NCBI RefSeq assembly: GCF_001653335.1
Contig: NZ_CP015079.1
Coordinates: 930,001 to 994,000, forward strand
Length of the DNA stretch: 64,000 nucleotides
Direction: 5' to 3'
Origin: Nocardioides dokdonensis FR1436
Lineage (GTDB): Bacteria > Actinomycetota > Actinomycetes > Propionibacteriales > Nocardioidaceae
The first letter of the stretch is position 1; every line of letters starts with the position of its first letter. A model generated the notes under the pieces. It saw only the letters and a program-made list of their open reading frames with translations, had not been told where the DNA came from and made no database searches. Position numbers and translations under genes: made by a program. Below are positions 33,751-44,792 of this stretch, in pieces.

Positions 33751-34902
33751 TCAGGGGCGCCAGGTGCGGACAGCCGGTCGCAGCAGCAGGAAGAACGCAG
33801 CCGCGACAGCCCCGAGCGGGATCATCATGAGGACCCCGGCAAGCGGGGCCGTCGCGAAGCCGCTCACCGCGAACATGAAGAAGATGCCGGTGGCGGCTCC
33901 GGCGGAGACGGTCAGCGTCACGCGCGCCCACGCCACGCCGCGGAAGGCCAGGACGGCGAGCACAGACGCGACGAGGCTCCAGACCACCGACACAGCGGTC
34001 AGGAAGTAGATCCCCTGGGTGAGCGCACTCCAGCCGACCTCATCGACATCCGCCTGCAGATCCGGCTGCTGCGCCAACATCTCGCTGAAGTCCGACTGCG
34101 ACGTCACCGCGAGGGAGAGCGTCAACATCAGCAGCGCCAGCGAGACCAGGGCGCTCATGGCCCAGGTGAGCGCACAGGCCCACACCAGCTGGGCGGGGCG
34201 GCGCTGGCGGCGGGTGGCGTGCGTGCCGGGGGGCGGGGCGCCCTGCTGGCGCGCGGCCTCCGGACTGCCGAACCCGGGGTACGCCGCCGGGCCGGGCTGG
34301 TCGTGCGGTGCCTGCTGGCCGTGGGGGGGCGGGCCCTGCGGGGCCGGCGGCGCCCACGGCGCGGACGACCCGACCGGCTGGTGCTCCCGGTCGGTGGACG
34401 GTGTCGTCGCAGCGGCCGACGCCTTGGGCTCCCGCGCGCGCAGCGTGCCGTCGGGGTTGAAGCGCTCGGGCAGCGGCTTGCCGGCGAACCAGGCGCGGGC
34501 CGGCTGCAGCCACAGCATCACGATCGCGGCGGCGACCAGCGCCCCCATGAACCCACCGGTGAAGGCGCCGGTGACGAAGAGCGGCACGGCGAGCACCGAG
34601 AGCAGCACCCGGGAGGCGCGCGAGCGCTGGAGCACCTGGATGCCCAGGATCGCGGCGGCGGTCGCGGCGGCCGCGGCGATCATCGCCAGCACCCGCAGCA
34701 TCTCGATGACGCCGTTCACCGAGAGCCCCAGCCCGTCGGCCGGGGGGTCCGCGAGCAGCGACTCGACCCGCTCCCGGGTCTCGAGCGAGCCGGTCGAGGC
34801 GACCTGGTCGAAGGCGGACACGACGACGAAGACCGAGCCGAGGATGATCAGCCAGGCCGCGACGGTCACCTGCCGGGGGCGGGCGGGAGCCTTGTCTGAC
34901 AT
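33751..34902 (-). CDS. Multi-pass membrane protein with Pro/Gln-rich linker, 383 aa
   Basis: About eight hydrophobic segments in two groups: residues ~12-145 and ~240-375. They are separated by a low-complexity Pro/Gln/Ala linker (WAPPAPQGPPPHGQQAPHDQ) of about 80 residues that is probably cytoplasmic. No enzymatic motif is recognised. The ATG at 34902 has GGTGGAATGGAG upstream. The 3' end borders a dispersed repeat; the gene is divergent from the DoxX-like gene. Function unknown. Confidence 0.75.
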   Translation of the reverse strand: MSDKAPARPRQVTVAAWLIILGSVFVVVSAFDQVASTGSLETRERVESLLADPPADGLGLSVNGVIEMLRVLAMIAAAAATAAAILGIQVLQRSRASRVLLSVLAVPLFVTGAFTGGFMGALVAAAIVMLWLQPARAWFAGKPLPERFNPDGTLRAREPKASAAATTPSTDREHQPVGSSAPWAPPAPQGPPPHGQQAPHDQPGPAAYPGFGSPEAARQQGAPPPGTHATRRQRRPAQLVWACALTWAMSALVSLALLMLTLSLAVTSQSDFSEMLAQQPDLQADVDEVGWSALTQGIYFLTAVSVVWSLVASVLAVLAFRGVAWARVTLTVSAGAATGIFFMFAVSGFATAPLAGVLMMIPLGAVAAAFFLLLRPAVRTWRP

Positions 34903-34980
34903 GGCTCCATTCCACCAGACGCCGGGTGACCCGTCGGCGGCGGTCAGACGCGGGCCACGCGCCACCGCTCGCGCCCGCCC

Positions 34981-34986
34981 TACCCT
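34981..34986 (+). promoter_or_regulatory. -10 box TACCCT of the DoxX-like gene
   Basis: TACCCT ends 6 nt before the ATG at 34993 and directly abuts an in-frame GTG (34987). The spacing favours the ATG and a leaderless transcript. Confidence 0.45.
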
Positions 34987-34992
34987 GTGGTC

Positions 34993-35400
34993 ATGTCCTC
35001 CCACCTGCGCACCGTCGCACGCCTCCTGCTCGGCACGGCGATGGTCGGCGCCGGGGTGCTGCACCTGACCACCCAGCGCGCGGAGTTCCAGGCGCAGGTC
35101 CCCGGCTGGTTCCCCCTCGACGACGACCTCACGGTCCTCGGCTCCGGCGTCGTCGAGATCAGCCTCGGCGCAGCCTTCGTGGCGCTGCCGGGGCGCAAGC
35201 GGCTCGTCGGCGGGCTGCTCGCGGTGTTCTTCGTGGCGATCTTCCCCGGCAACGTCGGGCAGTACGTCGAGGGCACGGACGCGTTCGGGCTCACCAGCGA
35301 CCGGGCCCGGCTGGTCCGGCTGTTCTTCCAGCCCGTGCTGGTGCTCTGGGCGCTGTTCGGCGGGGGCTGGCTGGGCCGGGGCCGAGACCGCGAGGTCTGA
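34993..35400 (+). CDS. DoxX-like small membrane protein, 135 aa
   Basis: Four predicted helices with DoxX-family features: RLLLGTAMVGAGVLHLTT, VVEISLGAAFVALPGRKR, FFVAIFPGNVGQYVEG. The family is linked loosely to redox/thiol stress in mycobacteria, but no activity can be assigned here. Convergent with clpB, 15 nt away. Confidence 0.8.
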   Translation: MSSHLRTVARLLLGTAMVGAGVLHLTTQRAEFQAQVPGWFPLDDDLTVLGSGVVEISLGAAFVALPGRKRLVGGLLAVFFVAIFPGNVGQYVEGTDAFGLTSDRARLVRLFFQPVLVLWALFGGGWLGRGRDREV

Positions 35401-35415
35401 CCCCGACCCGTCACC

Positions 35416-38007
35416 TCAGGCCGTCAGCACCAGGCCGTCGTCACCGAGGTCGACGCGGACGGTCTCCCCGTCGGTGACCTCGCCGCCGATCAGCAGCCGC
35501 GCGAGCGGGTCGCCGATGGCGGTCTGGATCAGGCGCCGCAGCGGCCGGGCGCCGTACGCCGGGTCGTAGCCGGTGTCGGCGAGCCAGGCGCGAGCCGCCT
35601 CGCTGACCTCGATCGTGATCCGGCGCCCCGCCAGCCGCTTCTCCAGCAGCGCGAGCTGCAGGTCGACGATGTGGGTGAGCGCGTCGCGGCTCAGCGCCTC
35701 GAACTGCACGATCTCGTCGAGCCGGTTGAGGAACTCGGGCTTGAAGGACGAGCGCACCACCGCGAGCACCGAGGCGCGCTTGGTCTCGGCGTCGAGGTCG
35801 GGGTCGACGAGGTACTGCGAGCCCAGGTTGCTCGTCAGCACCAGCAGCGTGTTGCGGAAGTCGACGGTGCGGCCCTGCCCATCGGTGAGGCGTCCGTCGT
35901 CGAGGACCTGCAGCAGGATGTCGAAGACCTCCGGGTGCGCCTTCTCGACCTCGTCGAGCAGCACCACCGAGTAGGGCCGGCGACGCACGGCCTCGGTCAG
36001 CTGGCCGCCCTCGTCGTAGCCGACGTAGCCCGGAGGCGCACCGACCAGCCGCGAGACCGAGTGCTTCTCGGAGTACTCGCTCATGTCGATGCGCACCATC
36101 GCGCGCTCGTCGTCGAAGAGGAAGTCGGCCAGCGACCGCGCCAGCTCGGTCTTGCCGGTGCCGGTGGGGCCCAGGAACAGGAAGGAGCCGGTGGGCCGGT
36201 TCGGGTCGGCGATGCCCGCCCGCGAGCGGCGTACGGCGTCGGCGACGGCACCGACCGCCTCGTGCTGGCCGATCAGCCGCTGGCCGATCACCTGCTCCAT
36301 CTCCAGCAGCTTGGCGGTCTCGCCCTGGAGCATCCGCCCGGTGGGGATGCCGGTCCAGGCCTCGACGACGTCGGCGATCTGCTCGGGGCCGACCTCCTCG
36401 CCGACCAGCGGCTCGACGCCGACCTGGCTGCTCTCGGCAGCGGCCGCGGCCTCGATCTGCTTCTCGAGGTCGGGGATCCGGCCGTACAGGATCTCGCTGG
36501 CCCGGCCCAGGTCGCCGTCGCGCTGGAGGCGCTCGGCCTCGCTGCGCAGCGTGTCGAGCTGGCGGCGCAGCTCGCCCTCGCCCTCCAGCGAGGTCTTCTC
36601 GGCCTCCCAGCGGGCCTCGAGCCCGCGCAGCCCCTCCTCGGAGTCGGCCAGCTCGCCGCGCAGCGCGGCCAGCCGCTCGACCGAGGCGGCGTCGCTCTCC
36701 TTGGCGAGCGCGAACTCCTCCATCTTGAGGCGGTCCACGTGGCGGCGCAGCTGGTCGATCTCCTCGGGTGAGGACTCGATCTCCATCCGCAGCCGCGAGG
36801 ACGCCTCGTCGATGAGGTCGATCGCCTTGTCGGGCAGCTGACGCCCGGAGATGTAGCGGTCCGAGAGCGTGGCCGCGGCCACCAGCGCGGCGTCGGTGAT
36901 CCGCACCCCGTGGTGCGCCTCGTACTTCTCCTGGATGCCGCGCAGGATCTGGATGGTGTCCTCGACGCTGGGCTCGCCGACGAAGACCTGCTGGAAGCGG
37001 CGCTCCAGGGCGGGGTCCTTCTCGATCCGCTCGCGGTACTCGTCGAGGGTGGTGGCGCCGATCATGTGCAGCTCACCGCGCGCCAGCATCGGCTTGAGCA
37101 TGTTGCCGGCATCCATCGCGGAGTCGCCGCCGGCGCCCGCACCGACGACGGTGTGCAGCTCGTCGATGAAGGTGATCACCTGGCCGCCGGCGTCCTTGAT
37201 CTCCTCGAGCACGGCCTTGAGGCGCTCCTCGAACTCGCCGCGGTACTTCGCGCCGGCCACCATCGCGGCCAGGTCGAGCGAGAGCACCCGGCGGCCCTTG
37301 AGCGAGTCCGGCACGTCGCCGGCCACGACCCGCTGGGCCAACCCCTCGACGACGGCGGTCTTGCCGACGCCGGGCTCACCGATCAGGACCGGGTTGTTCT
37401 TCGTGCGCCGGCTCAGCACCTGCACGACCCGGCGGATCTCGGCGTCGCGGCCGATGACCGGGTCGAGGCGGCCCTCCTCGGCGGCGGCGGTCAGGTCGAG
37501 GGAGTACTTCTCGAGCGACTCGTACGTCGACTCCGCGTCCTGGCTGGTGACGCGCCGGTTGCCGCGCACGGCGGTCAGCCCCTCGCGCAGACCGGCCTCG
37601 GTCAGCCCGGCGTCGGCGAGCACGTTCTGGGCGCTGGACGCGGTGCCTGCCATCGCGATCAGCAGGTGCTCGGTGGCGACGTACTCGTCCTTCATCGACG
37701 TGGCGAGGTCGAGCGCGGCCGCGAGCAAGCGGGTCAACGCGGATGAGGCGGCGGGCTGCTGGACGGTCGCACCGCTGGCGCGGGGCAGCGCCTCGAGCGC
37801 CGCGCCGGCGCCCGCGACGAGCTGCTGGACGTCGATGCCGGCCTTGGTGACCAGGCTGCGGGCGATCCCGTCCTCCTGGCCGAGCAGGGCGACGAGCAGG
37901 TGGACGGGCTCGGTGTGGCTGTGGCCGGAGGTGGTGGCGAGGCGCTGGGCGGTCTCGATGGCCTCACGGCTGCGGGTGGTGAACTTCTCGGCCCCGAACT
38001 GGCTCAC
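35416..38007 (-). CDS. clpB: ATP-dependent disaggregase ClpB, 863 aa
   Basis: Hsp100 chaperone that rescues aggregated protein with DnaK. Clp N-domain (about residues 1-145), first AAA+ module (Walker A GEPGVGKT), coiled-coil M-domain (about 400-520, with [18 protein letters not shown]), second AAA+ module ([14 protein letters not shown]) and a C-terminal domain. The GTG at 38007 has GAGGAG 7 nt upstream and gives the standard N-terminus. A HAIR operator lies 101 nt upstream, so it belongs to the HspR regulon with dnaK. Confidence 0.97.
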   Translation of the reverse strand: MSQFGAEKFTTRSREAIETAQRLATTSGHSHTEPVHLLVALLGQEDGIARSLVTKAGIDVQQLVAGAGAALEALPRASGATVQQPAASSALTRLLAAALDLATSMKDEYVATEHLLIAMAGTASSAQNVLADAGLTEAGLREGLTAVRGNRRVTSQDAESTYESLEKYSLDLTAAAEEGRLDPVIGRDAEIRRVVQVLSRRTKNNPVLIGEPGVGKTAVVEGLAQRVVAGDVPDSLKGRRVLSLDLAAMVAGAKYRGEFEERLKAVLEEIKDAGGQVITFIDELHTVVGAGAGGDSAMDAGNMLKPMLARGELHMIGATTLDEYRERIEKDPALERRFQQVFVGEPSVEDTIQILRGIQEKYEAHHGVRITDAALVAAATLSDRYISGRQLPDKAIDLIDEASSRLRMEIESSPEEIDQLRRHVDRLKMEEFALAKESDAASVERLAALRGELADSEEGLRGLEARWEAEKTSLEGEGELRRQLDTLRSEAERLQRDGDLGRASEILYGRIPDLEKQIEAAAAAESSQVGVEPLVGEEVGPEQIADVVEAWTGIPTGRMLQGETAKLLEMEQVIGQRLIGQHEAVGAVADAVRRSRAGIADPNRPTGSFLFLGPTGTGKTELARSLADFLFDDERAMVRIDMSEYSEKHSVSRLVGAPPGYVGYDEGGQLTEAVRRRPYSVVLLDEVEKAHPEVFDILLQVLDDGRLTDGQGRTVDFRNTLLVLTSNLGSQYLVDPDLDAETKRASVLAVVRSSFKPEFLNRLDEIVQFEALSRDALTHIVDLQLALLEKRLAGRRITIEVSEAARAWLADTGYDPAYGARPLRRLIQTAIGDPLARLLIGGEVTDGETVRVDLGDDGLVLTA

Positions 38008-38107
38008 GATGGGTCTCCTCTGGGCAGCGGTGGAACTGGGGAAGAAGTGCGACGGCACGGGCACGGACCCGCTGATTGTCGCTCTCATGGGTGACAACGC
38101 GCCAGAA

Positions 38108-38128
38108 GTTGAGTCTGTTCCGCTCAAC
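38108..38128. promoter_or_regulatory. HAIR element (HspR operator) upstream of clpB
   Basis: GTTGAGT-N7-GCTCAAC against the HspR consensus CTTGAGT-N7-ACTCAAG, with exact 7-nt spacing and intact TTGAG/CTCAA cores. HspR itself is encoded at 39798-40238. Confidence 0.85.
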
Positions 38129-38238
38129 TCTGATGAGATGGTTCTTTAACGAAAACCGTCCCCGGCCACGCCGCTCCGCCCTACGGTGGACGGCGGAGCA
38201 GGACCCACCTGGGGAGGAGGGGTCCGGGAGGGGATCCG

Positions 38239-39753
38239 GTGACAACCTGGGCCGGCGCGCCTGGCGCCAGCACGACCGCCAGCACGACTGCCAGCACGAC
38301 CGCCAGCACCACCACACGCACAGGCGCCCGCGCGGCGCCGCGCGTCGTGATCGTCGACGACACCGACGACCTGCGCGAGCTGCTGCGGATGGTCCTCACC
38401 CGGGGCGGGTACGACGTCGTCGGCGAGGCCGGCCACGGGCGGCAGGGCATCGAGGTGGTGCGGGAGACGCGGCCCGACCTGGTGCTGCTGGACCTGTCGA
38501 TGCCCGGGATGGACGGCCTCGAGGCGCTGCCCTCGATCCGGCGCAGCGTGCCGGACGCCACGGTCGTGGTGCTCTCCAGCTTCGGCGCCCCGCAGATGTC
38601 CGAGCGGGCGCTGGCGATCGGCGCCCACGGCTACGTGCAGAAGGGCGCCTCGCTCGAGTCGATCCTCACCTACGTCGACACCCTGACCTCCCGCGGTCCC
38701 GGCCCCCGCGCGCGCACTGCGCCTCCCGCACCGCCGTCACCGGGAGCGGCCACGACGATCTCGTGGTGGCAGGCGCTCAGTGCCGCACCGATGGGCATCG
38801 TCGAGCTGGCGGACGAGCCGCTGTTCCGCATCGTCTTCGCCAACCCCGCCGCGCAGCGGCTGCTGGGCGGCACCTCCAGGACCGGCACGCCGCTGGGCTT
38901 CGCGTCCGCCCCGCTGGCGAGCCTGGTGGCCTACCACCGCCTCGATGACGATGCGACGTTCGAGGTCGAGCTCGACGGCGCCTCGGTGCGGGCGACGATG
39001 CGGCGTACGGGGTCGTCGCTGCTGGTGTTCCTCGACTCCGCCCGCGACGACGTGGGGATGCTGCGCCGCGCGATCGCGACGACGGCCCAGGAGGTCCGCG
39101 GACCGGTCGCGGTGATCTGCGGGATCGCCGAGGCCCACGAGTGGGACGACGACGACCTGGGGCCGGAGGCCCGCTCCCGGCTGATGACCTCCGTGGCCCG
39201 ACAGGCCCGGGTCCTCGACACGATGACCGCCGACCTGGTCACCGCCGCCCAGGTCCAGGCCGGCACGCTGCGTGCGGAGCTGCGCCCGGTCCGGGTGGAT
39301 GCGCTGGTCGCCTCCGTGGTCGACGACCGGCACCGGGGCGACGCCGACCCGCCCGTGGAGGTGCGCGTCGACGACGGGCGAGCGGTGCGAGCCGACCCGT
39401 CCAGGCTGCGGCAGATGGTCGGCAACCTGCTGACCAACGCGCTGAGGTACGGCCGCGCACCCTTCCTGGTGCACGTGCGCGGCGACGGCGACCGGGTCTG
39501 CATCGACGTGGTCGACCACGGGCCGGGGGTGGACGAGGCGGTCCGGTCACACCTCTTCGGCGAGTTCACCCGCGCCGCGGGGGCGGTCACCACCGGCACC
39601 GGGCTGGGGCTGTACGTCGTCCGCGCCCTCGCCGAGGCGCAGGACGGCTCGGTCTCCTACGAGCCGGGCCGCTACGGCGGCTCGGTGTTCACGATCTCCC
39701 TGGCAGCGGTCCCGGCGCCACCACCCCGCGACCCGGCGCAGATGTCGCACTGA
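38239..39753 (+). CDS. Hybrid response regulator - degenerate histidine kinase, 504 aa
   Basis: Receiver domain first (about residues 35-150): acidic pocket VIVDDTDD, phospho-acceptor D85 in LVLLDLSMPG, and Lys in GYVQKGAS. A PAS-like segment follows (~175-260), then a HisKA-like helix pair and an intact HATPase domain (N-box NLLTNALRYG, G1 DHGPGVDEA, G2 GTGLGLYVV). The H-box reads AQEVRGPVAVI: the autophosphorylated His is Gln (Q284). The N-terminus carries four STTA repeats. The last residues DPAQMSH and the stop come from a dispersed repeat. The GTG at 38239 has GGGAGGGG upstream. Confidence 0.85.
   Translation: MTTWAGAPGASTTASTTASTTASTTTRTGARAAPRVVIVDDTDDLRELLRMVLTRGGYDVVGEAGHGRQGIEVVRETRPDLVLLDLSMPGMDGLEALPSIRRSVPDATVVVLSSFGAPQMSERALAIGAHGYVQKGASLESILTYVDTLTSRGPGPRARTAPPAPPSPGAATTISWWQALSAAPMGIVELADEPLFRIVFANPAAQRLLGGTSRTGTPLGFASAPLASLVAYHRLDDDATFEVELDGASVRATMRRTGSSLLVFLDSARDDVGMLRRAIATTAQEVRGPVAVICGIAEAHEWDDDDLGPEARSRLMTSVARQARVLDTMTADLVTAAQVQAGTLRAELRPVRVDALVASVVDDRHRGDADPPVEVRVDDGRAVRADPSRLRQMVGNLLTNALRYGRAPFLVHVRGDGDRVCIDVVDHGPGVDEAVRSHLFGEFTRAAGAVTTGTGLGLYVVRALAEAQDGSVSYEPGRYGGSVFTISLAAVPAPPPRDPAQMSH
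38266..38313 (+). repeat. Four tandem 12-nt repeats in the N-terminal coding region
   Basis: GCCAGCACGACC repeated four times with small changes, encoding (Ser-Thr-Thr-Ala)4 just before the receiver domain. In-frame units of this kind can vary in number between strains. Confidence 0.8.
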
Positions 39754-39800
39754 CCCGGCGCACAGGTACGCCGGGTCGGATGGATGTTCGGGCCGGGTCA
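39730..39800. repeat. Dispersed intergenic repeat, site C
   Basis: Matches 19 of 22 positions of the repeat unit at 39730-39748, then GACCCGGCGCACAGGTACGC and an inverted copy up to 39798. The kinase stop (39751-39753) and the hspR stop (39798-39800) are both TGACCCGG-type sequences of the repeat, so it forms the ends of both convergent genes. Confidence 0.75.
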
Positions 39801-40238
39801 GCGCCCGCGGCGCCACACGACCAGGGAGCCGGAGGCATCGGGGGCGCGCAGCACCGGGAGCTTGTTGGGCGCCAGCTCGCCGCGGCGTACGGCGACGGCC
39901 TGGCGCAGCGCGGCCCGGGTCGCCTCGAGCTCGGCCACCAGCTCCTCGTTGCGCACCGACAGCGCCAGCACCTGGTTCTCGAGGTCGAGGATGCGGCGCA
40001 CGCCCTCGATCCCGATCCCGGCGCCGGAGAGCGCGGCGATCTCGCGCAGCTTCTCGATGTCGCGCGTGGAGTAGCGGCGCCCGCCGCCCCCGGTGCGCCC
40101 GGGCGTGATCAGGCCCAGGCGCTCCCAGGTGCGCAGCGTCTGCGGGTGCAGCCCGGTGAGCTCGGCGGCCACCGAGATGACGAAGACGGCGGCGTCGGGG
40201 TGGGCGTCACCGAAGGGGTTGCCCGACCGCCCGACCAT
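39798..40238 (-). CDS. hspR: HspR, MerR-family heat-shock repressor, 146 aa
   Basis: MerR-type helix-turn-helix (FVISVAAELTGLHPQTLRTWERLGL, in part AAELTGLHPQTLRTWERLG), wing motif GRRYSTRDIEKLREI and a coiled-coil dimer helix. It represses the dnaK operon and clpB through HAIR sequences, usually with DnaK as co-repressor. The ATG at 40238 overlaps the dnaJ stop by one base, the standard last position of the actinobacterial dnaK operon. The basic C-terminus VVWRRGR is usual for HspR. Confidence 0.96.
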   Translation of the reverse strand: MVGRSGNPFGDAHPDAAVFVISVAAELTGLHPQTLRTWERLGLITPGRTGGGGRRYSTRDIEKLREIAALSGAGIGIEGVRRILDLENQVLALSVRNEELVAELEATRAALRQAVAVRRGELAPNKLPVLRAPDASGSLVVWRRGR

Positions 40239-41440
40239 CAGGCACCGGCCTGCTCGAAGAGGTTCGCACGCAGCGGCTTGGCGGCCGTCGCGGCGCGGTA
40301 GGCCTCGACCGCGGCCCGGGTCTCGGCATCGAGGACGGCCGGCACCTGGACCTCGACGGTGGCCAGCAGGTCACCGTGCGAGCCGTCGGCCTTCCTGGCA
40401 CCCTTCCCGCGCACCCGGAAGGTGCGACCGTTCGGGGTGCCCGCCGGCAGCCGCAGCGTCACCGGCGACCCGCCCAGGGTCGGGATCCGCACCTCGGCAC
40501 CGAGGGCCAGCTCGTCGAAGGAGACGGGCACGTCGATGGTCAGGTTGTCGTCCTTGCGCCCGAAGACACGGTGCGGCGAGACCCTCACGCTGACGAACAG
40601 GTCGCCGGCCGGGCCGCCGTTCTCGCCCGGGGCGCCCTTGCCGCGCACCCGGATCCGTTGGCCGTCCTTGACCCCGGCGGGGATGCGGGCCTGGATGGTG
40701 CGCGCCGAGCTGCCGCGACCGGTGCCACGGCAGGTGGGGCACGGCTCGTCGTAGACGAGCTGGCGTCCACCACAGGCCGGGCACGTCTCGTTGACGGAGA
40801 ACGAGCCGCCCATCGACGCGACGACGAAGCCGGCGCCCTCGCAGGTGGTGCAGATGTGCGGCTTGGTGCCGGGCTTGCCGCCCGAGCCCGCGCAGGTCTC
40901 GCAGGCCGACTCCGAGGAGAGGCGCAGCGAGATGGTGACGCCGTCCATGGCGTCGGTGAAGCTGATGGTCGCCGAGGTCTCGACGTCGTTGCCCTGGGTG
41001 GGCCGCGGCCGCGTCGTACGCCGCCGTCCGCCGCCGGCGCCGCCCCCGAAGAGGTCGCCGAACATGTCGCCGACGCCGCCACCGGCCCCGCCGCTGTCCC
41101 GCAGCAGGTCCTCCAGGTTGATGCCCTGCTGGCCGCCGTGCTGGCCGCCGCCGAACCCGCCACCGAAGCCGCCGCCCGCGCCGCCGGAGGCGTAGAGGCG
41201 GCGCATCTCGTCGTACTTGGCGCGCTTGGGCTTGTCGCCGATGACGTCGTAGGCCTCGGCGACCTTCTTGAAGGTGTCGTGCTTGGCGGTGTCGCCGGGG
41301 TTGGAGTCGGGGTGGTTGGCCCGGGCGAGGCGGCGGTAGGCCTTCTTGATCTCCTCGGCCGAGGCGTCCTTCTTGACGCCGAGCACGGCGTAGAAGTCCT
41401 TCTGCGCCCAGTCGGCTCGAAAGCCGTCGTTGTCGCTCAC
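40238..41440 (-). CDS. dnaJ: Chaperone DnaJ (Hsp40), 400 aa
   Basis: Co-chaperone that stimulates DnaK. J-domain at residues ~14-80 with the HPD motif (ARANHPDSNPGD), Gly/Phe-rich linker, four zinc motifs (CETCAGSG, CTTCEGAG, CPACGG, CPTCRGTG) and the two C-terminal substrate domains. The GTG at 41440 has GGAGG 7 nt upstream. It resembles the DnaJ1 form encoded in actinobacterial dnaK operons. A strong hairpin separates it from grpE. Confidence 0.97.
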   Translation of the reverse strand: MSDNDGFRADWAQKDFYAVLGVKKDASAEEIKKAYRRLARANHPDSNPGDTAKHDTFKKVAEAYDVIGDKPKRAKYDEMRRLYASGGAGGGFGGGFGGGQHGGQQGINLEDLLRDSGGAGGGVGDMFGDLFGGGAGGGRRRTTRPRPTQGNDVETSATISFTDAMDGVTISLRLSSESACETCAGSGGKPGTKPHICTTCEGAGFVVASMGGSFSVNETCPACGGRQLVYDEPCPTCRGTGRGSSARTIQARIPAGVKDGQRIRVRGKGAPGENGGPAGDLFVSVRVSPHRVFGRKDDNLTIDVPVSFDELALGAEVRIPTLGGSPVTLRLPAGTPNGRTFRVRGKGARKADGSHGDLLATVEVQVPAVLDAETRAAVEAYRAATAAKPLRANLFEQAGA

Positions 41441-41511
41441 GCGGGGACCTCCTCGCTCGTGTGGCTCGTGGCCGGGACGGGTCGTGTGGGTGGGGCTGGG
41501 TGGAGCCGGGG

Positions 41512-41543
41512 CGTCGCGGGCCGGCCGGAGCCGGCCCGCGACG
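41512..41543 (-). promoter_or_regulatory. Intra-operon hairpin between grpE and dnaJ
   Basis: A 14-bp perfect stem (arms 41512-41525 and 41530-41543) closed by a 4-nt loop that in the mRNA reads UCCG between C and G, i.e. a UNCG-type tetraloop. It starts 8 nt after the grpE stop and has no U-tract, so partial termination or mRNA processing/stabilisation is more likely than full termination. Confidence 0.65.
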
Positions 41544-41550
41544 GGTGCTG

Positions 41551-42224
41551 CTAGGAGACGTCCTCGTCGGCGTCGCCGGTGGGCTCGCCGCCGTCGGCAC
41601 TCGCGGGGCCGTCGGCGGGGTCGACCACCAGGACCTGCGCGGCGCGCACCACCCGGTCACCGATGCGGTAGCCGGCCTTGGCGATCACCTTGCAGGTCGT
41701 GACGCTCACCTCGGGATCCTCCCCGATGTGGGAGAGCGCCTCGTGGAAGCGGGGGTCGAAGGCGTCGCCGGGCGCGCCGTAGCGGATCAGCCCGGCCTTG
41801 CCCACGGTGTGCTCGAGCTGCTCGGCGACGGCCTTGAACCCGCCGTCGAGCGCCGCCCCCGTCTTGTCGGCGGAGTCCCGCGCCCGGTCGATGGTGTCGA
41901 GGACCTCGGTGATCGGGGCGAGCGCGGCGTACGTCGCGTTCTCCTTGATCAGCTCGCGGTCCCGCTCGACGCGGCGCTTGTAGTTGACGAACTCGGCCTG
42001 CAGGCGCTGGAGGTCCAGGGTGCGCTCCTCCAGGGCGATGCGGGCCAGCGTGAGCTCGTCGTCCGCCGCGTCGACCTCCGACCGCGGGGCCTCGGGGTCG
42101 GTGCCGACGGACGGCTCCCCGCCCGACGCACCCTCCTCGACCTCGGTGTCCTCGGTCATCTCGGCGGCCTCCGCGGGGAAGGACCCCTCCGGCGGCGGGA
42201 TGTTCTGGTCGTCGCGGGGCTCGG

Positions 42225-42228
<4 letters not shown>
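41551..42228 (-). CDS. grpE: Nucleotide exchange factor GrpE, 225 aa
   Basis: Releases ADP from DnaK. A long acidic, disordered N-terminus (~80 residues) precedes the coiled coil ([20 protein letters not shown]) and the beta domain ([31 protein letters not shown]). The GTG at 42228 overlaps the dnaK stop (GTGA). Second gene of the dnaK-grpE-dnaJ-hspR operon. Confidence 0.96.
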
Positions 42229-44090
<1,862 letters not shown>

Positions 44091-44171
44091 GGTTGTTACC
44101 TCCAACTAGGACGGATCAGGGAAAGTAGGTGAGCGACCATCGTGCGTCGCTGCCCGCAGTCTGACAAATTT

Positions 44172-44192
44172 CTTGAGCGGGTTCAACTCAAC
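44172..44192. promoter_or_regulatory. HAIR element (HspR operator) upstream of dnaK
   Basis: CTTGAGC-N7-ACTCAAC, two mismatches to the consensus CTTGAGT-N7-ACTCAAG, about 82 nt upstream of the dnaK start. On the minus strand the half-site lies where a -35 (TTGAGT) with a downstream ATTTGT -10 could be placed, so HspR would block polymerase. Confidence 0.9.
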
Positions 44193-44251
44193 TTTGCTCA
44201 CTAGGCTCAATGCAATAGCGGGTCGGTTCATTCCCGTGCTTGGGTGCGACC

Positions 44252-44770
44252 ATGAGCAGACTGGTCCTGCGTCCCCTCCGCCTCGACGACGAGGCCGTCG
44301 CCCGTCTCGCCCACGAGGAGCTGGCCGGTGTCTTCGGCTTCCTGATCTTCGCCCGCGAGGGCGAGCCCTGGGCCGCCTACCTCGACCGGATCGAGGGGCA
44401 CCGGCGCGGCGTCGGGCTCGATGAGGGGATGGTCGCCAGCACCTTCCTGGTCGCCGAGGTCGACGGCGAGGTCGTCGGGCGCGCCTCGGTGCGCCACGAG
44501 CTCAACGCCTTCCTGGCCACCTGGGGCGGTCACATCGGGTACGGCGTGCGGCCGGCGTACCGGCGCCGGGGCCACGCCACCGCGATGCTGCGCGGCTGCC
44601 TGGAGGTGTGCCGCGACCTGGGCATCGAGCAGGCGCTGGTGACCTGCGACGTCGACAACGTCGCCTCCGCGGGGGTCATCGAGGCCTGCGGCGGGGTCTT
44701 CGAGGACGTCGCCCCCGCCGGGGAGTCGGTCGCGGCGAAGAAGCGCTACTGGGTGCCGACCGGGCTCTGA
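44252..44770 (+). CDS. GNAT family N-acetyltransferase, 172 aa
   Basis: Acetyl-CoA-binding GNAT fold; the pyrophosphate loop is GVRPAYRRRGHATAMLRG (Q/RxxGxG/A type), followed by TCDVDNVASAGVIEACGG. This is close to the YjgM/RimJ-like uncharacterised group; substrate unknown. The ATG at 44252 is preferred over an upstream TTG at 44240. Divergent from dnaK. Confidence 0.85.
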   Translation: MSRLVLRPLRLDDEAVARLAHEELAGVFGFLIFAREGEPWAAYLDRIEGHRRGVGLDEGMVASTFLVAEVDGEVVGRASVRHELNAFLATWGGHIGYGVRPAYRRRGHATAMLRGCLEVCRDLGIEQALVTCDVDNVASAGVIEACGGVFEDVAPAGESVAAKKRYWVPTGL

Positions 44771-44792
44771 GTGCACCCGTCGCCCGCTGTGG

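Noticed and set aside
38008-38238. CIRCE (HrcA) operator before clpB
   Set aside because: No TTAGCACTC-N9-GAGTGCTAA match is present; the inverted repeat fits HAIR instead.
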